This document shows, piece by piece, positions 1-10,000 of a stretch of 64,000 nucleotides of DNA. The position numbers were made by a program, and so were the translations under genes. Numbering within the stretch: position 1 is the stretch's first letter; each line of letters opens with the position of its first letter. The DNA is from Candidatus Melainabacteria bacterium (lineage in GTDB: Bacteria > Cyanobacteriota > Vampirovibrionia > Obscuribacterales > Obscuribacteraceae). The notes under the pieces were generated by a model. The model was given only the letters and a program-made list of their open reading frames with translations, did no database searches and was not told the origin of the DNA. The DNA is taken from assembly GCA_027451745.1 (NCBI GenBank), contig DAIDIP010000010.1, positions 1-64,000 of the forward strand. The letters run 5' to 3'.

Positions 1-56
1 TACGGCGTTATTTCTCACCTCCTTCTTTTATGCATTCCGATCATATGCACCTCGGC

Positions 57-473
57 TTACCCGAGTCGAGGCGCACCGTATGTAATATCGGTGGCCCAAA
101 CTTGATTTGATCTGTCTATTCTTAAACCTTTCAATAAGTATGGGTATTTTTTGTGTTCTTTTCTGGGCTTACTCGTGTTTGGTTTTGGTGCTAATCCCTC
201 TATGCCCATCAAGCACATTAATCGCCTAATATGCTTACGATTACCTTTGCGCCCTTTTTGCCTCAACCAGCGCGTCATACGCCTTGTTCCGTAAAAGGGA
301 TGCTTTGTATATTGCATGTCTATCATCTTCATTAACTCCAAGTTATTGTCACTGGTTTCAGCTTCTTTGTAATACAGTGTAGAGCGGCTCATGCCAAGCA
401 ATTTGCATCGCCTGGCAATTGATAATTTTGGATTGTCTTTTTTTACAGCCACTTCTTTTTCTTCCCGGCTCAT
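57..473 (-). pseudogene. IS3-family transposase OrfB, N-terminal fragment
   Basis: The 138-residue frame carries the HTH_21-like region (SIARRCKLLGMSRSTLYY near residues 18-35), the conserved HPFYGTRRMTRWL segment, and the start of the rve integrase core, WATDITY, whose Asp is the first D of the DDE triad. Family OrfB proteins are usually about 270-290 residues, so the second Asp and the Glu are lost. The reading frame ends in GAPRLG, which is not family sequence. Its ATG overlaps the OrfA stop as ATGA, as is common in IS3 elements. It is non-functional as a transposase. Confidence 0.85.
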
Positions 474-748
474 TTGAGTCCGGGAATTTGCGCTAAAAAA
501 TCGCGTTCTACTTCTAGCTGCCCTATCTTCTTGTAAAGCTTAGCCATCATTTCATCATTGGTCTTAGCGTTTCCTTCTTCAAAAACTTTCGCTGCCTTTT
601 CCAGCACCAGCTTTTTCCATTTGTGAATAACACTAGGATGAACTCCATACTGAGCCGCTAACTCGGGAATTGTGTGATCCCCCTTTATTGCTTCTAAAGC
701 AACCTTGGCTTTAAATGCCGCATTGTGTTTTTTTGCTATTTTTTTCAT
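470..748 (-). CDS. IS3-family transposase OrfA (helix-turn-helix subunit)
   Basis: A 92-residue protein from the ATG at 748, preceded by a GGGAGCAGAAC ribosome binding site. It has the family pattern: basic N-terminus, AAFKAKVALEAIKGDHTIPELAAQYGVHPSVIHKWKK helix-turn-helix, then a leucine-zipper-like heptad region ending EVERDFLAQ. A further upstream ATG in frame would add 20 residues but lacks family similarity. OrfA normally binds the terminal repeats and is fused to OrfB by -1 frameshifting. Because OrfB is broken here, OrfA may only act as a binding or inhibitory protein, if it is expressed at all. Confidence 0.85.
   Translation of the reverse strand: MKKIAKKHNAAFKAKVALEAIKGDHTIPELAAQYGVHPSVIHKWKKLVLEKAAKVFEEGNAKTNDEMMAKLYKKIGQLEVERDFLAQIPGLK
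494..500 (-). promoter_or_regulatory. Programmed -1 frameshift heptamer TTTTTTA
   Basis: On the coding strand T TTT TTA lies in the correct zero-frame phase for X XXY YYZ slippage (Phe-Leu codons near the OrfA end). The -1 frame from this point is open into OrfB (FSANSRTQMSRE). This is the usual way IS3 elements make the OrfAB fusion. Seen in sequence; not tested. Confidence 0.6.
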
Positions 749-951
749 TTTGTTCTGCTCCCTTTCTAGTTGATTTATGAGCAGAACCCTCATTTTACAC
801 GCTCTCAAGAGGTGGCCCGAAATTCGGGGTCCACTTCTGTATTCGAATCATCCCCGCTGTCCCTCGGGAACTTCTGGAGCAATCTCTTGAGATTTCCCTT
901 TCTATTTCTTTTTTCTATTTTGGCATGGTAGAACCCCCATGCCCGACCCTG

Positions 952-995
952 ATCTCACAAAAATCTCACAAAAATCTCATTTCTAGCTCACAAAT
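952..995 (+). promoter_or_regulatory. Operator: four 11-bp direct repeats (TCTCACA box), site 1
   Basis: Four consecutive 11-mers begin ATCTCACA, ATCTCACA, ATCTCATT and AGCTCACA, exactly in phase with one helical turn. They lie about 55 bases upstream of the TrbL-like gene, with AT-rich -10-like TTAAGCTTAAAT after them. The 11-bp pitch is the geometry of PhoB/OmpR-family boxes. This is the longest of seven such sites in the window. Confidence 0.7.
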
Positions 996-1051
996 GAAAC
1001 TTAAGCTTAAATGTAAGTCGGATCGTTTAGTGAATTTCCAATTACAACCAT

Positions 1052-4000
1052 ATGGTTAAGCATTCAATTATTAGCTCGAAAGATCCCCGAACAACAAAAA
1101 GGCTCAAAGCTGCTTTGTTGGTTTTATTTTTGATTTTTTCCCATTTGGCGACGTTATCTGCTTCTGTTTCAGCTCAACCTTGGCGATCTCCTAATGGTGG
1201 AAGATCTAGAGCTCCTCGTCCGCCATCTGGACCAATAAATCCAGGGACCGGTGGTGTTGGCTCTATTCCAGCTCCTGGAGATGGGGGAATAACAGATCAG
1301 GTTCTTCGTGAAACAAATCAGCTTAAGGCTCTATCTAGTTTAATCCAACAGGAGGCAGAACAAGATCGACAAGATCTTACCAGTATAAATCAAGGACTTA
1401 ATACACCAACTGCTGTTAGTGATCTACTAAATGCAGATAATGATCATAGTGTTGCTCCGGGCTCGTTAGGTGAACAAGTATTTGATGGCTTGAAAGCTGT
1501 AACCTATTACACAGTCGGGGGTGGTTGGGTACCTAAACTTGGTTGGTTAGTAGCTAAATACATGCAGCAAGCGGTATCGGAATGGATTGGTCCAACTATC
1601 GGTCACTTTTTGATTTCTCGGATGATTGCGTTTAAAGACAGCCCAGATGTTAGTTATGACAAAAATGGTTTTTCGACCCAAATGCGTAGGTTAAATCATT
1701 TAGTACGTAATTTCTCCTACGATCTACTTCTTCTGTTCTTTATTATGGCTATTTGGCGTGCATGGAATGGCGCTATTTGGGGTAATGGTCGCATGTGGGG
1801 GGCAATAGGCAGGATTATTGCGGCAAGCGCCTGCATAATTGCATGGCCTGAAATTTATCACTACACAATAATGGTAGCTAATTATGCAAGTAATTTATTC
1901 TTGCAAGATATGGTTAACAGACCTCAAGAAATTGGCGATGCTGTTGTGAAATTCTTCTTCGATGCGGTGGCTTTTAAAGGTATAAATTCAACCAATTCAA
2001 TGATTCCATTTGATTGGGTATTTGAACTAGTAGTTAACATGGCGATTGGTTTAGCTACTATAGTCTCATTAGGTGCATATTTTGTCGAAAAAGCTATTCA
2101 ATTAACCATAATAGTAATGGCCTATGTATTTGGTCCTCTTTTTCTAGTGTGCCTCGCCTCACCTGATACTGAATCCTATACATCTAGTTTCTTGCGGTTA
2201 TTTGTAGAAGCTACGATGTGGAATTTTATTTGGGGAGGACTCACAGAACTTTTAGTGTATGTAGTAAACCAGGGACAAACTACTGGCTCGCCGTTTGCAC
2301 AAATATCACAGGCAGCCGGCTCAGTAACAGGTGATCCGCAAAATCCTTGGTTTATTTTGCTCCTGGTATTGGGCATATTACAAGCCATGTTACAAGTCCC
2401 GGGTTATCTATCTAAAGGACAGCTAAGAGCCCAAGGCGGTATTCTGGAAATGGCATTTGCTGCTGCCCAATTGCAACGCATTATAGGAATGTTTTATGGA
2501 ACTGGTGGTCTCTATACAGCGCTAAGGCATGGTCTTTCAAATCAAAATCTCAGCTCGTATCATCGTCCTATCAATACTAGCAGTGGTGCGGGGACAACTG
2601 CAGGACAAACACTAAATGGCTTGTCTGGAGCAGGACCTTCACCATTTCCATTGACGAGTGGTGCTGGCACTACTTCAGGCGCAACCGCAGCACAACAATT
2701 GCAATTGCAAGCAGCACGCAGACAACAAATGCAACAAGGCGTGCCTTTAACTGGACAACCGCTGCAAGCTCAAGGTGCAGCGACTGTCGGACAACGTATA
2801 CAACAAGCTTTGGGTGCTGTTGGTGCTGCTGTTAGCGGAGCAACCGTAGCACCAGCGGGTGGTTCGGTAGCTTATGCCGGCGTAGGATTAGGAAATGTAG
2901 CAAGCCCACGGGGTGGAAATATTGCACCTATGGTTGTAACCCCGCATGATGAGGATGCTGATGTTCCAAGACCAGGTCCATTAAACGTGGGCAGATTGAC
3001 AGGTGTACAGACATTACAGAACCAAGCAGCAATTTTTGTGCAAGAAGACGTTAAGAAACGCGGTATTGCTACTGTAGGTGAGAATAGTTTTGACAATAGA
3101 AACAGAATTAGCTTAAAAACCGCAGGTACCATCGAACGAGTCCGACTACGAGCCGGTGCTACTCCAACAGAACGTGCGGAAGCTTTAACTGCAGCATCCT
3201 TAATGAGATGGATGGGAGACGGAAGAGGTGGAGTTGAAGTTGGAGCAGCTGGCAACCTGTGGTGGGACATGGTCACCAGCGCCAAAATGGGGATTCCCAA
3301 CTATGTTCCAGGACCACTAGGACAAGCTTTAGGCGCGGCTGTGGCGGCAGTCAATCCATTTGGTCGAACAGATGCATACGGGCATGTTAAACAAAGACCT
3401 CTTGATCGTTTTGCTATGTGGTTAAGCAGAGGCAAAATGACACCAGGCTTCAAGAGTGCCATGGAGCTCAGAGAAGGCGTTACAAAAAGTCATTTTATGT
3501 TCGACGGTATAAATGCATATTTTGCTGGTGATAGAAATAACGCCATTGCTGGTTATATGACCGATACATTTGGTCCATGGAATGGTCCTGCACATACGCC
3601 ACAAGAAGGAATGAGACCAGCAAGAACTAATAGAGAAATGGCAATATATCGCTTGACTAATGGACAAGCGCTTGCTGGTGGTACAAATAACAACTTAATT
3701 GATGCTATGGGTCAATTAAGAAGCTGCGGCATTGATGATAGTCTTGTTACTAACCGAATTGTGGCATCTCATCCAACCATACTGCGTTTGGGCAAAACAC
3801 CAAAGAGTTTAGCAATTCCCGCAGTAACCAATCTGGTACGTGAGGTTGCAGCTAATCATTTTGGTGAAGATGCTACAAGAATGACTGGTGCGGAGTTACA
3901 CTACTTCTATGAAACAAGTGTCATGCCTCATCTTCAAGACGATCACGTATTAGCTGCAATGGCAATTGGTAAACATTACGGTAATTATTTTGCTACTGCT

Positions 4001-4138
4001 TCTAATGTTGATTCTTTAGTGCAGGCTAAGCGATCAACATATGGCGCAAGGAAAGATGAGAAGTCTTTTGAAAATTCGCTGAGTGCATTGCGCTTAAATT
4101 CTGATTTCAATAGCTTTACAGGAAGATTACCTTGGTAG
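1052..4138 (+). CDS. TrbL/VirB6-like polytopic membrane protein with large soluble C-terminus
   Basis: A 1028-residue protein. A hydrophobic secretion signal lies at about 18-42, followed by a Pro/Gly-rich linker. Five or more membrane segments lie at about 220-237, 250-283, 320-370, 383-405 and 430-450. The spacing and the VFGPLFLVCL/FVEATMWNFIWGG segments recall the TrbL/VirB6 channel subunits of type IV secretion systems. After residue 460 comes a Gln/Ala/Gly-rich linker (about 500-640) and then a roughly 350-residue soluble region I do not recognise. It is the first gene of a unit with the next CDS (66-base gap) and has the strongest 11-bp-repeat operator upstream. No VirB4/VirD4 ATPase is visible in the window, so a secretion role is an inference. 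Confidence 0.6.
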   Translation: MVKHSIISSKDPRTTKRLKAALLVLFLIFSHLATLSASVSAQPWRSPNGGRSRAPRPPSGPINPGTGGVGSIPAPGDGGITDQVLRETNQLKALSSLIQQEAEQDRQDLTSINQGLNTPTAVSDLLNADNDHSVAPGSLGEQVFDGLKAVTYYTVGGGWVPKLGWLVAKYMQQAVSEWIGPTIGHFLISRMIAFKDSPDVSYDKNGFSTQMRRLNHLVRNFSYDLLLLFFIMAIWRAWNGAIWGNGRMWGAIGRIIAASACIIAWPEIYHYTIMVANYASNLFLQDMVNRPQEIGDAVVKFFFDAVAFKGINSTNSMIPFDWVFELVVNMAIGLATIVSLGAYFVEKAIQLTIIVMAYVFGPLFLVCLASPDTESYTSSFLRLFVEATMWNFIWGGLTELLVYVVNQGQTTGSPFAQISQAAGSVTGDPQNPWFILLLVLGILQAMLQVPGYLSKGQLRAQGGILEMAFAAAQLQRIIGMFYGTGGLYTALRHGLSNQNLSSYHRPINTSSGAGTTAGQTLNGLSGAGPSPFPLTSGAGTTSGATAAQQLQLQAARRQQMQQGVPLTGQPLQAQGAATVGQRIQQALGAVGAAVSGATVAPAGGSVAYAGVGLGNVASPRGGNIAPMVVTPHDEDADVPRPGPLNVGRLTGVQTLQNQAAIFVQEDVKKRGIATVGENSFDNRNRISLKTAGTIERVRLRAGATPTERAEALTAASLMRWMGDGRGGVEVGAAGNLWWDMVTSAKMGIPNYVPGPLGQALGAAVAAVNPFGRTDAYGHVKQRPLDRFAMWLSRGKMTPGFKSAMELREGVTKSHFMFDGINAYFAGDRNNAIAGYMTDTFGPWNGPAHTPQEGMRPARTNREMAIYRLTNGQALAGGTNNNLIDAMGQLRSCGIDDSLVTNRIVASHPTILRLGKTPKSLAIPAVTNLVREVAANHFGEDATRMTGAELHYFYETSVMPHLQDDHVLAAMAIGKHYGNYFATASNVDSLVQAKRSTYGARKDEKSFENSLSALRLNSDFNSFTGRLPW

Positions 4139-4204
4139 CAATTAATTATAGCAGTGAAGATACTCACGCAACAACAAAAATTTTTTCGCAGTAGAGGAAA
4201 GATT

Positions 4205-5701
4205 ATGGGATTCGAAGATAACAATCAAAGAATTGGAGAACAACTAGGTAAAGAGACACAACAAAAACCTGAAGGTCCTTCTGCCTGGCATGATGAGCTT
4301 TTGGCTTATGCGCAATTACCCAAAGACGACCCCAAGGTAAAAACACCCGCTAAACCAGCTGATGGCTGGGGAACTGTTCATTTAGGGCTATTTCCAAATA
4401 CAGAAGTAAATAAACTACCTGATCCTTCCAAGAGGGTCAAATACAGTGAGATGGTTGACGGTAAAGAAGTGGAAGGTTATAAATTCATTGATAGTGGAAA
4501 AATCCCAGGACAGGAAATTGACTATACAACAACCTGGTATTGGTCTTTAGATGAAAAATTAGCCAAAATAGAAACGCATTATCGACAGCCCGGGGATCCA
4601 CACTCAACTACGGGATTTAAGCCCACAGATGACAAGTTTTTTCCAACTTATGCTAACCAAAATATAAGTACTGTCAGCATAGAACCTACGGTAAATGAAG
4701 GACAACAAGGGTATTACAGGAATGTCTTTACATTTCCAGTAAAAGATCCCAAATCGAACCATTATCTTGCAATAGAATCGAGATGCTTTGTCCGTGCAGA
4801 CGGAAAAACAGTTTCTTCAGAAGAAATTTTGGACGAAGGTGATCCTAGTATCCGAGAGGATGACATTAAATACCGAGCCTTTCATCACAAAACTGTTTTG
4901 CGCTATAAAAATATACAGCTAGATGAGACGTTCAAGCAAATGTCTGGGACCGAATTAAAAGGTTATGCGCAATACGATGGTGAAACTGGTGATATATTGC
5001 GAGACTGTGAGATCACGAATGATGGTAAATTCATCAGTCAAACAATTTACGATCGTGGCAGCACAGAGCCAAAAAAAATTGAATGTAGTTATGACGCTGA
5101 AGGAAATCCAAGTATAAGAACAGAATATGATCTAGACTCCAATAAAATTAGACGTTTAGTCGAATACGGTCAAGATGACAACAAGTTGGTAATCAACAAA
5201 GAAACAAAATATGGCTATCTTGGTGATGATCGCAACCTAGTTACACAATATGACAGAACCGGTCAGATAGGGCTAAGCAGAGCAGTGGTAATTCCCGAAA
5301 ATAACGGCGAGCCTGATAAAATAGAAACATTGCTTACTTTCCTTCCAGACACCAAGCAAATCACTATCGAAACGTTTAACGTAGCAGACAGAAAACTATC
5401 GGCAATAGTTACACTGGGCCCAGACACTAACGGCGCTTATAGAACTGAAAGCGTTAAAATACCAGTAGAAGGTGCGTTGATAGGACAATTTCATGAGATT
5501 ACCTATAAAGATGGCAAATTACCGTTTATAACAGCAGCTGATAGTTCGGGTAAACAAGCAATAATTGGATTGCAAGGAATGTTTAAAACTAAGAACGGTA
5601 AAACTGTTTCTTCATCAGCCGTGCAGAAAATATTCGGGGATAATCGCACCAGGGCCCAGCTGCAACAGACGCTTTCAGAGCTACAGAAACTGCAAAAATA
5701 G
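4205..5701 (+). CDS. Hypothetical protein with YD-like beta segments
   Basis: A 498-residue protein started at the ATG at 4205, because GAGGAAAG sits just upstream; the earlier ATG at 4154 has no such site. The N-terminus is hydrophilic without signal peptide or membrane segment. The middle (about 240-420) is a run of short beta-rich units such as YAQYDGETGDI, CSYDAEGNPS and TQYDRTGQIGL, reminiscent of YD/RHS-like or MORN-like antiparallel sheets, though no exact family motif is met. It lies 66 bases after the TrbL-like gene with no operator of its own, so it is probably co-transcribed and may be a substrate or accessory of that membrane protein. Function unknown. Confidence 0.7.
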   Translation: MGFEDNNQRIGEQLGKETQQKPEGPSAWHDELLAYAQLPKDDPKVKTPAKPADGWGTVHLGLFPNTEVNKLPDPSKRVKYSEMVDGKEVEGYKFIDSGKIPGQEIDYTTTWYWSLDEKLAKIETHYRQPGDPHSTTGFKPTDDKFFPTYANQNISTVSIEPTVNEGQQGYYRNVFTFPVKDPKSNHYLAIESRCFVRADGKTVSSEEILDEGDPSIREDDIKYRAFHHKTVLRYKNIQLDETFKQMSGTELKGYAQYDGETGDILRDCEITNDGKFISQTIYDRGSTEPKKIECSYDAEGNPSIRTEYDLDSNKIRRLVEYGQDDNKLVINKETKYGYLGDDRNLVTQYDRTGQIGLSRAVVIPENNGEPDKIETLLTFLPDTKQITIETFNVADRKLSAIVTLGPDTNGAYRTESVKIPVEGALIGQFHEITYKDGKLPFITAADSSGKQAIIGLQGMFKTKNGKTVSSSAVQKIFGDNRTRAQLQQTLSELQKLQK

Positions 5702-5765
5702 GCTACAAACAAACAAGATTATAAAGCGGTACAAATGGGGATTTACACGTATATAGGACAAAGAA

Positions 5766-5787
5766 AGCTCACAATTATCTCACACCC
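5766..5787 (+). promoter_or_regulatory. Operator: 11-bp direct repeat (TCTCACA box), site 2
   Basis: AGCTCACAATT is followed immediately by ATCTCACACCC, and TTTAAAATA, a plausible -10, follows about 20 bases later. The site lies 64 bases upstream of the 386-residue gene. Same layout as site 1. Confidence 0.65.
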
Positions 5788-5850
5788 GTTCGTTACGATT
5801 TAAAATAGCTCGCCGGACGGAGGGATCCGTTAAATAAGTGGTACTTTGCA

Positions 5851-7011
5851 ATGACAAAAGTAGTCAAAATCGCAATTTCTATAAGCATATTTTTTATATG
5901 CAGCTACGCTACAGCTTCTTTTGCTCAAGGCAATACAGACATTACTAACCCCAATGGACTTTATACTCCAGCTGGAACAGCTCCTCCACAAGGAGCTCCT
6001 CCGCCACCAGGGGATGGTACACAATCAGCAAATACAATACCTGGAGACAAGTTAAAAAACACACAACCAGTACCGCGTGGCAATCCTTCTTCTTCACCTA
6101 AAACAGGAACCAATTTCCCCACGCAAACGTTATCGCCAGCTCCTAGGGTAAATGTCACTGTAGATGAAGGTCCACGTGGACCAAACGAACCTGCTCGCGG
6201 TTCAAGGATACCCTGGACTTTTCAGCCAAATGAAATTCCAAGCAGTAAATTAGGACAGGTAGAATCAAAATTAGGATTAGCCGCAGGAACGTTAACCAAT
6301 GCCTCTACACCATATCAAAATATTACTGCTAGCCCTGAGCAAATAGAAGCAGCACAGAATGTGCTAAACCCCCCAGCTGGCAATGATGGCATGAATCCAA
6401 TGGGGTACAGAGGAAAACCAATGCCTGATGATACTATTCGCGGCAAAGAAAGAACCGTGATGTCCTACATCTCAAAGGATCATCCTGGACCTAGTTCTTC
6501 TAGATATAGCTCCAGCAACTATGCGCGATTGAATCCTATAGATCCAGTTCGTTTTTATAGTCGCTATTTAGTCAAAAAAGGCGTTGTTGTAGCTTGTATA
6601 GAGCTTATCATTGCAGCCTGTTTTATGATATTTGGGCATCAATATGCTGGCAGCAAAGCAATAATAGCAGGTGGAGGATTAATGCTTTTATTAATGGCTT
6701 ATACAATATGGAAAATAGATATGTTTAACACACTAAATGCAAGAGGTCCTGGACAGGCCGTTAACTTAGCCGGCTCAGTGCTAGATGGCAGCGCTCCAGA
6801 TTCGTTCGATCCGTATAAACCTAATCCTGTTACTCCCGATGAGCAAGTCTTGCAGAGTCATACTTATGAAGGCGACTATACGTTGAGCGAAGATACAAAG
6901 AATGCCCAAAGCGGTGGTGGAAATAAGGGACAGGCTAATTTACCTATTGCAAACTCATTTGCTACAAATCGTTCCGGATTAACACTGAGTCCTCTAGGGG
7001 CACAACATTGA
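5851..7011 (+). CDS. Exported proline-rich protein with a two-helix membrane anchor
   Basis: A 386-residue protein. Residues 1-25 form a classical signal peptide (charged start, hydrophobic core, AxA-like end SFA before QG). Residues 30-210 are Pro/Gly/Ser/Asn-rich and probably disordered. Two adjacent membrane helices lie at about 241-263 and 268-288, separated by a short polar turn, and a 95-residue hydrophilic tail follows. The signal plus helical hairpin recalls VirB2/TrbC pilin-type subunits, but the long linker and tail are not typical, so no family is assigned. First gene of a unit with the 1157-residue protein (47-base gap). Confidence 0.65.
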   Translation: MTKVVKIAISISIFFICSYATASFAQGNTDITNPNGLYTPAGTAPPQGAPPPPGDGTQSANTIPGDKLKNTQPVPRGNPSSSPKTGTNFPTQTLSPAPRVNVTVDEGPRGPNEPARGSRIPWTFQPNEIPSSKLGQVESKLGLAAGTLTNASTPYQNITASPEQIEAAQNVLNPPAGNDGMNPMGYRGKPMPDDTIRGKERTVMSYISKDHPGPSSSRYSSSNYARLNPIDPVRFYSRYLVKKGVVVACIELIIAACFMIFGHQYAGSKAIIAGGGLMLLLMAYTIWKIDMFNTLNARGPGQAVNLAGSVLDGSAPDSFDPYKPNPVTPDEQVLQSHTYEGDYTLSEDTKNAQSGGGNKGQANLPIANSFATNRSGLTLSPLGAQH

Positions 7012-7058
7012 TGGATGCGCGTTTGCGATAGAAACTATTTCGAGGTGAAAACAAAATT

Positions 7059-10000
7059 ATGGGCGGCGATATTCCTAGCCAAAAAACCGGACAATCTAAA
7101 AATGCAGAAGATAGTTTGCTGAGGCGAATTAATGGTGATACTACAGGCAGTGATTCTGGCGAGGAAAAGGAAAAACCCAGTGCTTTGGATGCTTTTCGTA
7201 GCGAGCTTATCAAAACAACAGCCCCCGTACTTTCGGTGGCATTTCTTCGAGCTCCTTTAGGAGACGCCGATGTCACTAAAGCTCAAGAAGGAGCATCTGA
7301 AAGTAACAAGAAAATCATGGGTGACTTGGCAGTTATTAAAAACAAAGGTGCGTCCGTCGATAGTTTGAGCAATTTGCGCGAAAGGCTCAATACTGATTTA
7401 CAAACAAGAGTGGATGCTTTGCGCACTCTAGCGAGTAATGACAAACTTCCAAACATGGAATCTAGTCTTCTAAAATCCTTTGAATTTAACGCAACTACAA
7501 AATTTAGGGGTAATACATTAGCGCAAAACGTGGCTATTTTAGATGCAGTAGCAGATAGGTTAAAGAAAAGCGGCAACCCAGAACTTGTACAATTGGGCAA
7601 AGATTTTGCTCCCCCAGCGGTTTGTTCTCTTGCAATAAAAGGAGCGCATATTCCCGCCGACAATCGGAAGCTAAGAGAAGATGTTCAAAAAGCTCTTGTG
7701 ATACCAATTAATGCACCCGCTGAAACTCTGCAATCAAGATTTACTGAACAGGCACTTTCTTATTTGAGTGGACGAGATGTTCTAGCCCCTGTCCAAGCAG
7801 TATTTGGTCAAGCCTTTAATTTAAATCTGCGAATGCTCAAGAATGACGGCAGCGCAGCAGAGCAAAATAGAATTGCCGGGCTTTTGGGATTGTCCCCAGA
7901 CGAAGCAAAAGTGGTAAACGAACGCTATATTCAATCTCAAAAAGCAATGACTGACGCATTAGCAGTGTCGCGTAGCACAACTGCGGCCCGAGTATCTGTA
8001 GATAGTAAAACAGCTAGTGGTGCTGATAAAGGTGCAGCCGGTAGGGTTGTGTTAAGTGGAGGGGATACAACTGTATCCAATCCAATCCTTGAAGAACCGA
8101 AAGTCAAGGACTTTCTTTCATTGGGAACTAGAAGTGATGCTCAAAAAATTGTAAGTTCCAAAATGATTGATTATTTACCGAAGCGTTTTTTAGACGGTCA
8201 TGGATCGCTGAAAGACTTCAACAATGACGAGTTAAAAAGCTTTGCCGACGGGCTCGGATTAAAATATGATCCTGACAAAACGAAGGACAGAGCAAAGTTG
8301 ACAGCCACTTCAACAGAAGAAGAAAAAGCTAACGTCAATGTTTACGAAGCAATGAACAAGCTGTATCAAAAGTATGCTGATGCTAAAGAACATATAGGCA
8401 CTTCTGGTGGCGGAAGAGGAATAGTTGGACAAGGCATAGACGTAATTGCAGAAGAGGCTGAAGAAGCAACCGGCATACCAAAATGGGTTTATGCAACCGG
8501 AGCGGGCGTTACAGCGGCTGTAGTAGCAGCAGGGTTCTTTGCACGAGCAATCGGATTAGATAAAATAGCTGGCTTTGTCGCACCCAAGATTGCTCAAGCC
8601 ATGAAAGATCGCAACGAGGCAAAGAAGGCTGAATATAAAGGACAAGATGCTGAAAATGTAGTCAAACGTTTGAAAAATAAAATAGGCGATTCTGTCACTA
8701 CTTACGATGCGCTAGAAAAACGCCTTAATTTGCCGACATGGCAAAATGATTTGGCAAAAACAGACGGTGAGAAAGCTTATCTTGCACATCTGAAAGATGA
8801 GGTTTCTCTGCGCGCTTCAGAAGCCAGAGAACAGGGCAACCAAGGATCTCAATCTGTTAAAACATTTTTACAGTCAGAACTAGATAGAGCTGGAACAATG
8901 AAATTGTCTGAAGGTTCAGGACGAAGATTCTCTCTTCGTCGAGGAGCCACTACCGATGGGTCAGTCTCGAGCAAATCAAAAGAATCTGAAATCACTCCAG
9001 AACAAAAAGCTGAAGCTGATAAAGCAGAAATGAGACGCAGTGTTATGCTCAATCTTTTGCGGAGTGGACAAGATAAAGGCCTTCCCATTACCTTTGAAGA
9101 AGGAAAGGACTCTGTCGAAGAGCATCTGAAAGATTATGAAAGTATCTACCTTACAGGAGCGAATGAGGCGCAAAAGGAATCCTATGCTGACTTAAAAAAT
9201 GAGGTGAGTACTTTAGCACATGGTACTATTATTGGTGATCATATAGTTGCGCAATTAGAGCCGCATGCAGACGCCTTCTCGAGGTTTCAAACTGAAGCCC
9301 TTAGACTCCTTGGTACTGCAGGTGCAGGGGTTGATCTAAACTCTACTGATCCAGCCGTACACAAAGTAGCAGGAGCGCAGTTGTTGCTTCTAGCTAGCAA
9401 TCCAGCAAGATTGCAAGTAAGCGACGAGGCCAGAGCACAAATCATTGATAAGGTCGTAAATCCGCTGTTAAATGCAACAGCTCCAACGCAGACAGTAGAG
9501 GCTTCTGTGAAAGAATTGGCAGCAACTCCAATTACAGCCATGTTATCTCGTCAACGCACACTAACAAATGCTCAAGAAAAAGCAATGTGGGAAAAATATT
9601 ATCGGCAAGCCTTTACCGGTATGCACGAAACACATGGAACTGCGTTCAATCGCGATGGCGCAACATTTGTAGATCTTGAAAGAGATATAGATTCAGAAAT
9701 AAATGCGAATAGCGGTGCAAATAGTAGAATTGACGCTTTGAAAACCATAAAAGCGGACATTGCAGAAGCAAGACGTCCTATTAAAGAACGCCGCGATAAG
9801 ATTGCAAAAATCGAAGTAAAAATGGATGCTTGTTGGGTAGATCCAGCTGATCATAGCCAAGGCTTTCTACCAGGACAGCAGCGTGTACATAAACGACTAG
9901 AAAGAGAAAAGCAGACCCTCCAACAAGAATTGATAATGCTTGAGAAGCCAAGGCCAAAACCTGCAAAAGGCCAAAGCCCACCATCACAACCACAAGATGA

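Larger units (their letters stand above)
57..833 (-). mobile_element. Truncated IS3-family insertion sequence
   Basis: Two overlapping transposase frames (OrfA, OrfB) read leftward. On the minus strand the upstream end is probably at 833, where a TGGACCCCGAA-type terminus contains a CCCGAATTTCGGG palindrome and matches the TG...CA ends usual in this family. The other end is missing: OrfB stops just after the first catalytic Asp and runs into GC-richer sequence containing a CTCGG/CCGAG stem (51-65) and a leftward AAGGAGGTG Shine-Dalgarno, so other DNA seems to have replaced the 3' half. The element cannot transpose by itself in this form. Confidence 0.8.
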
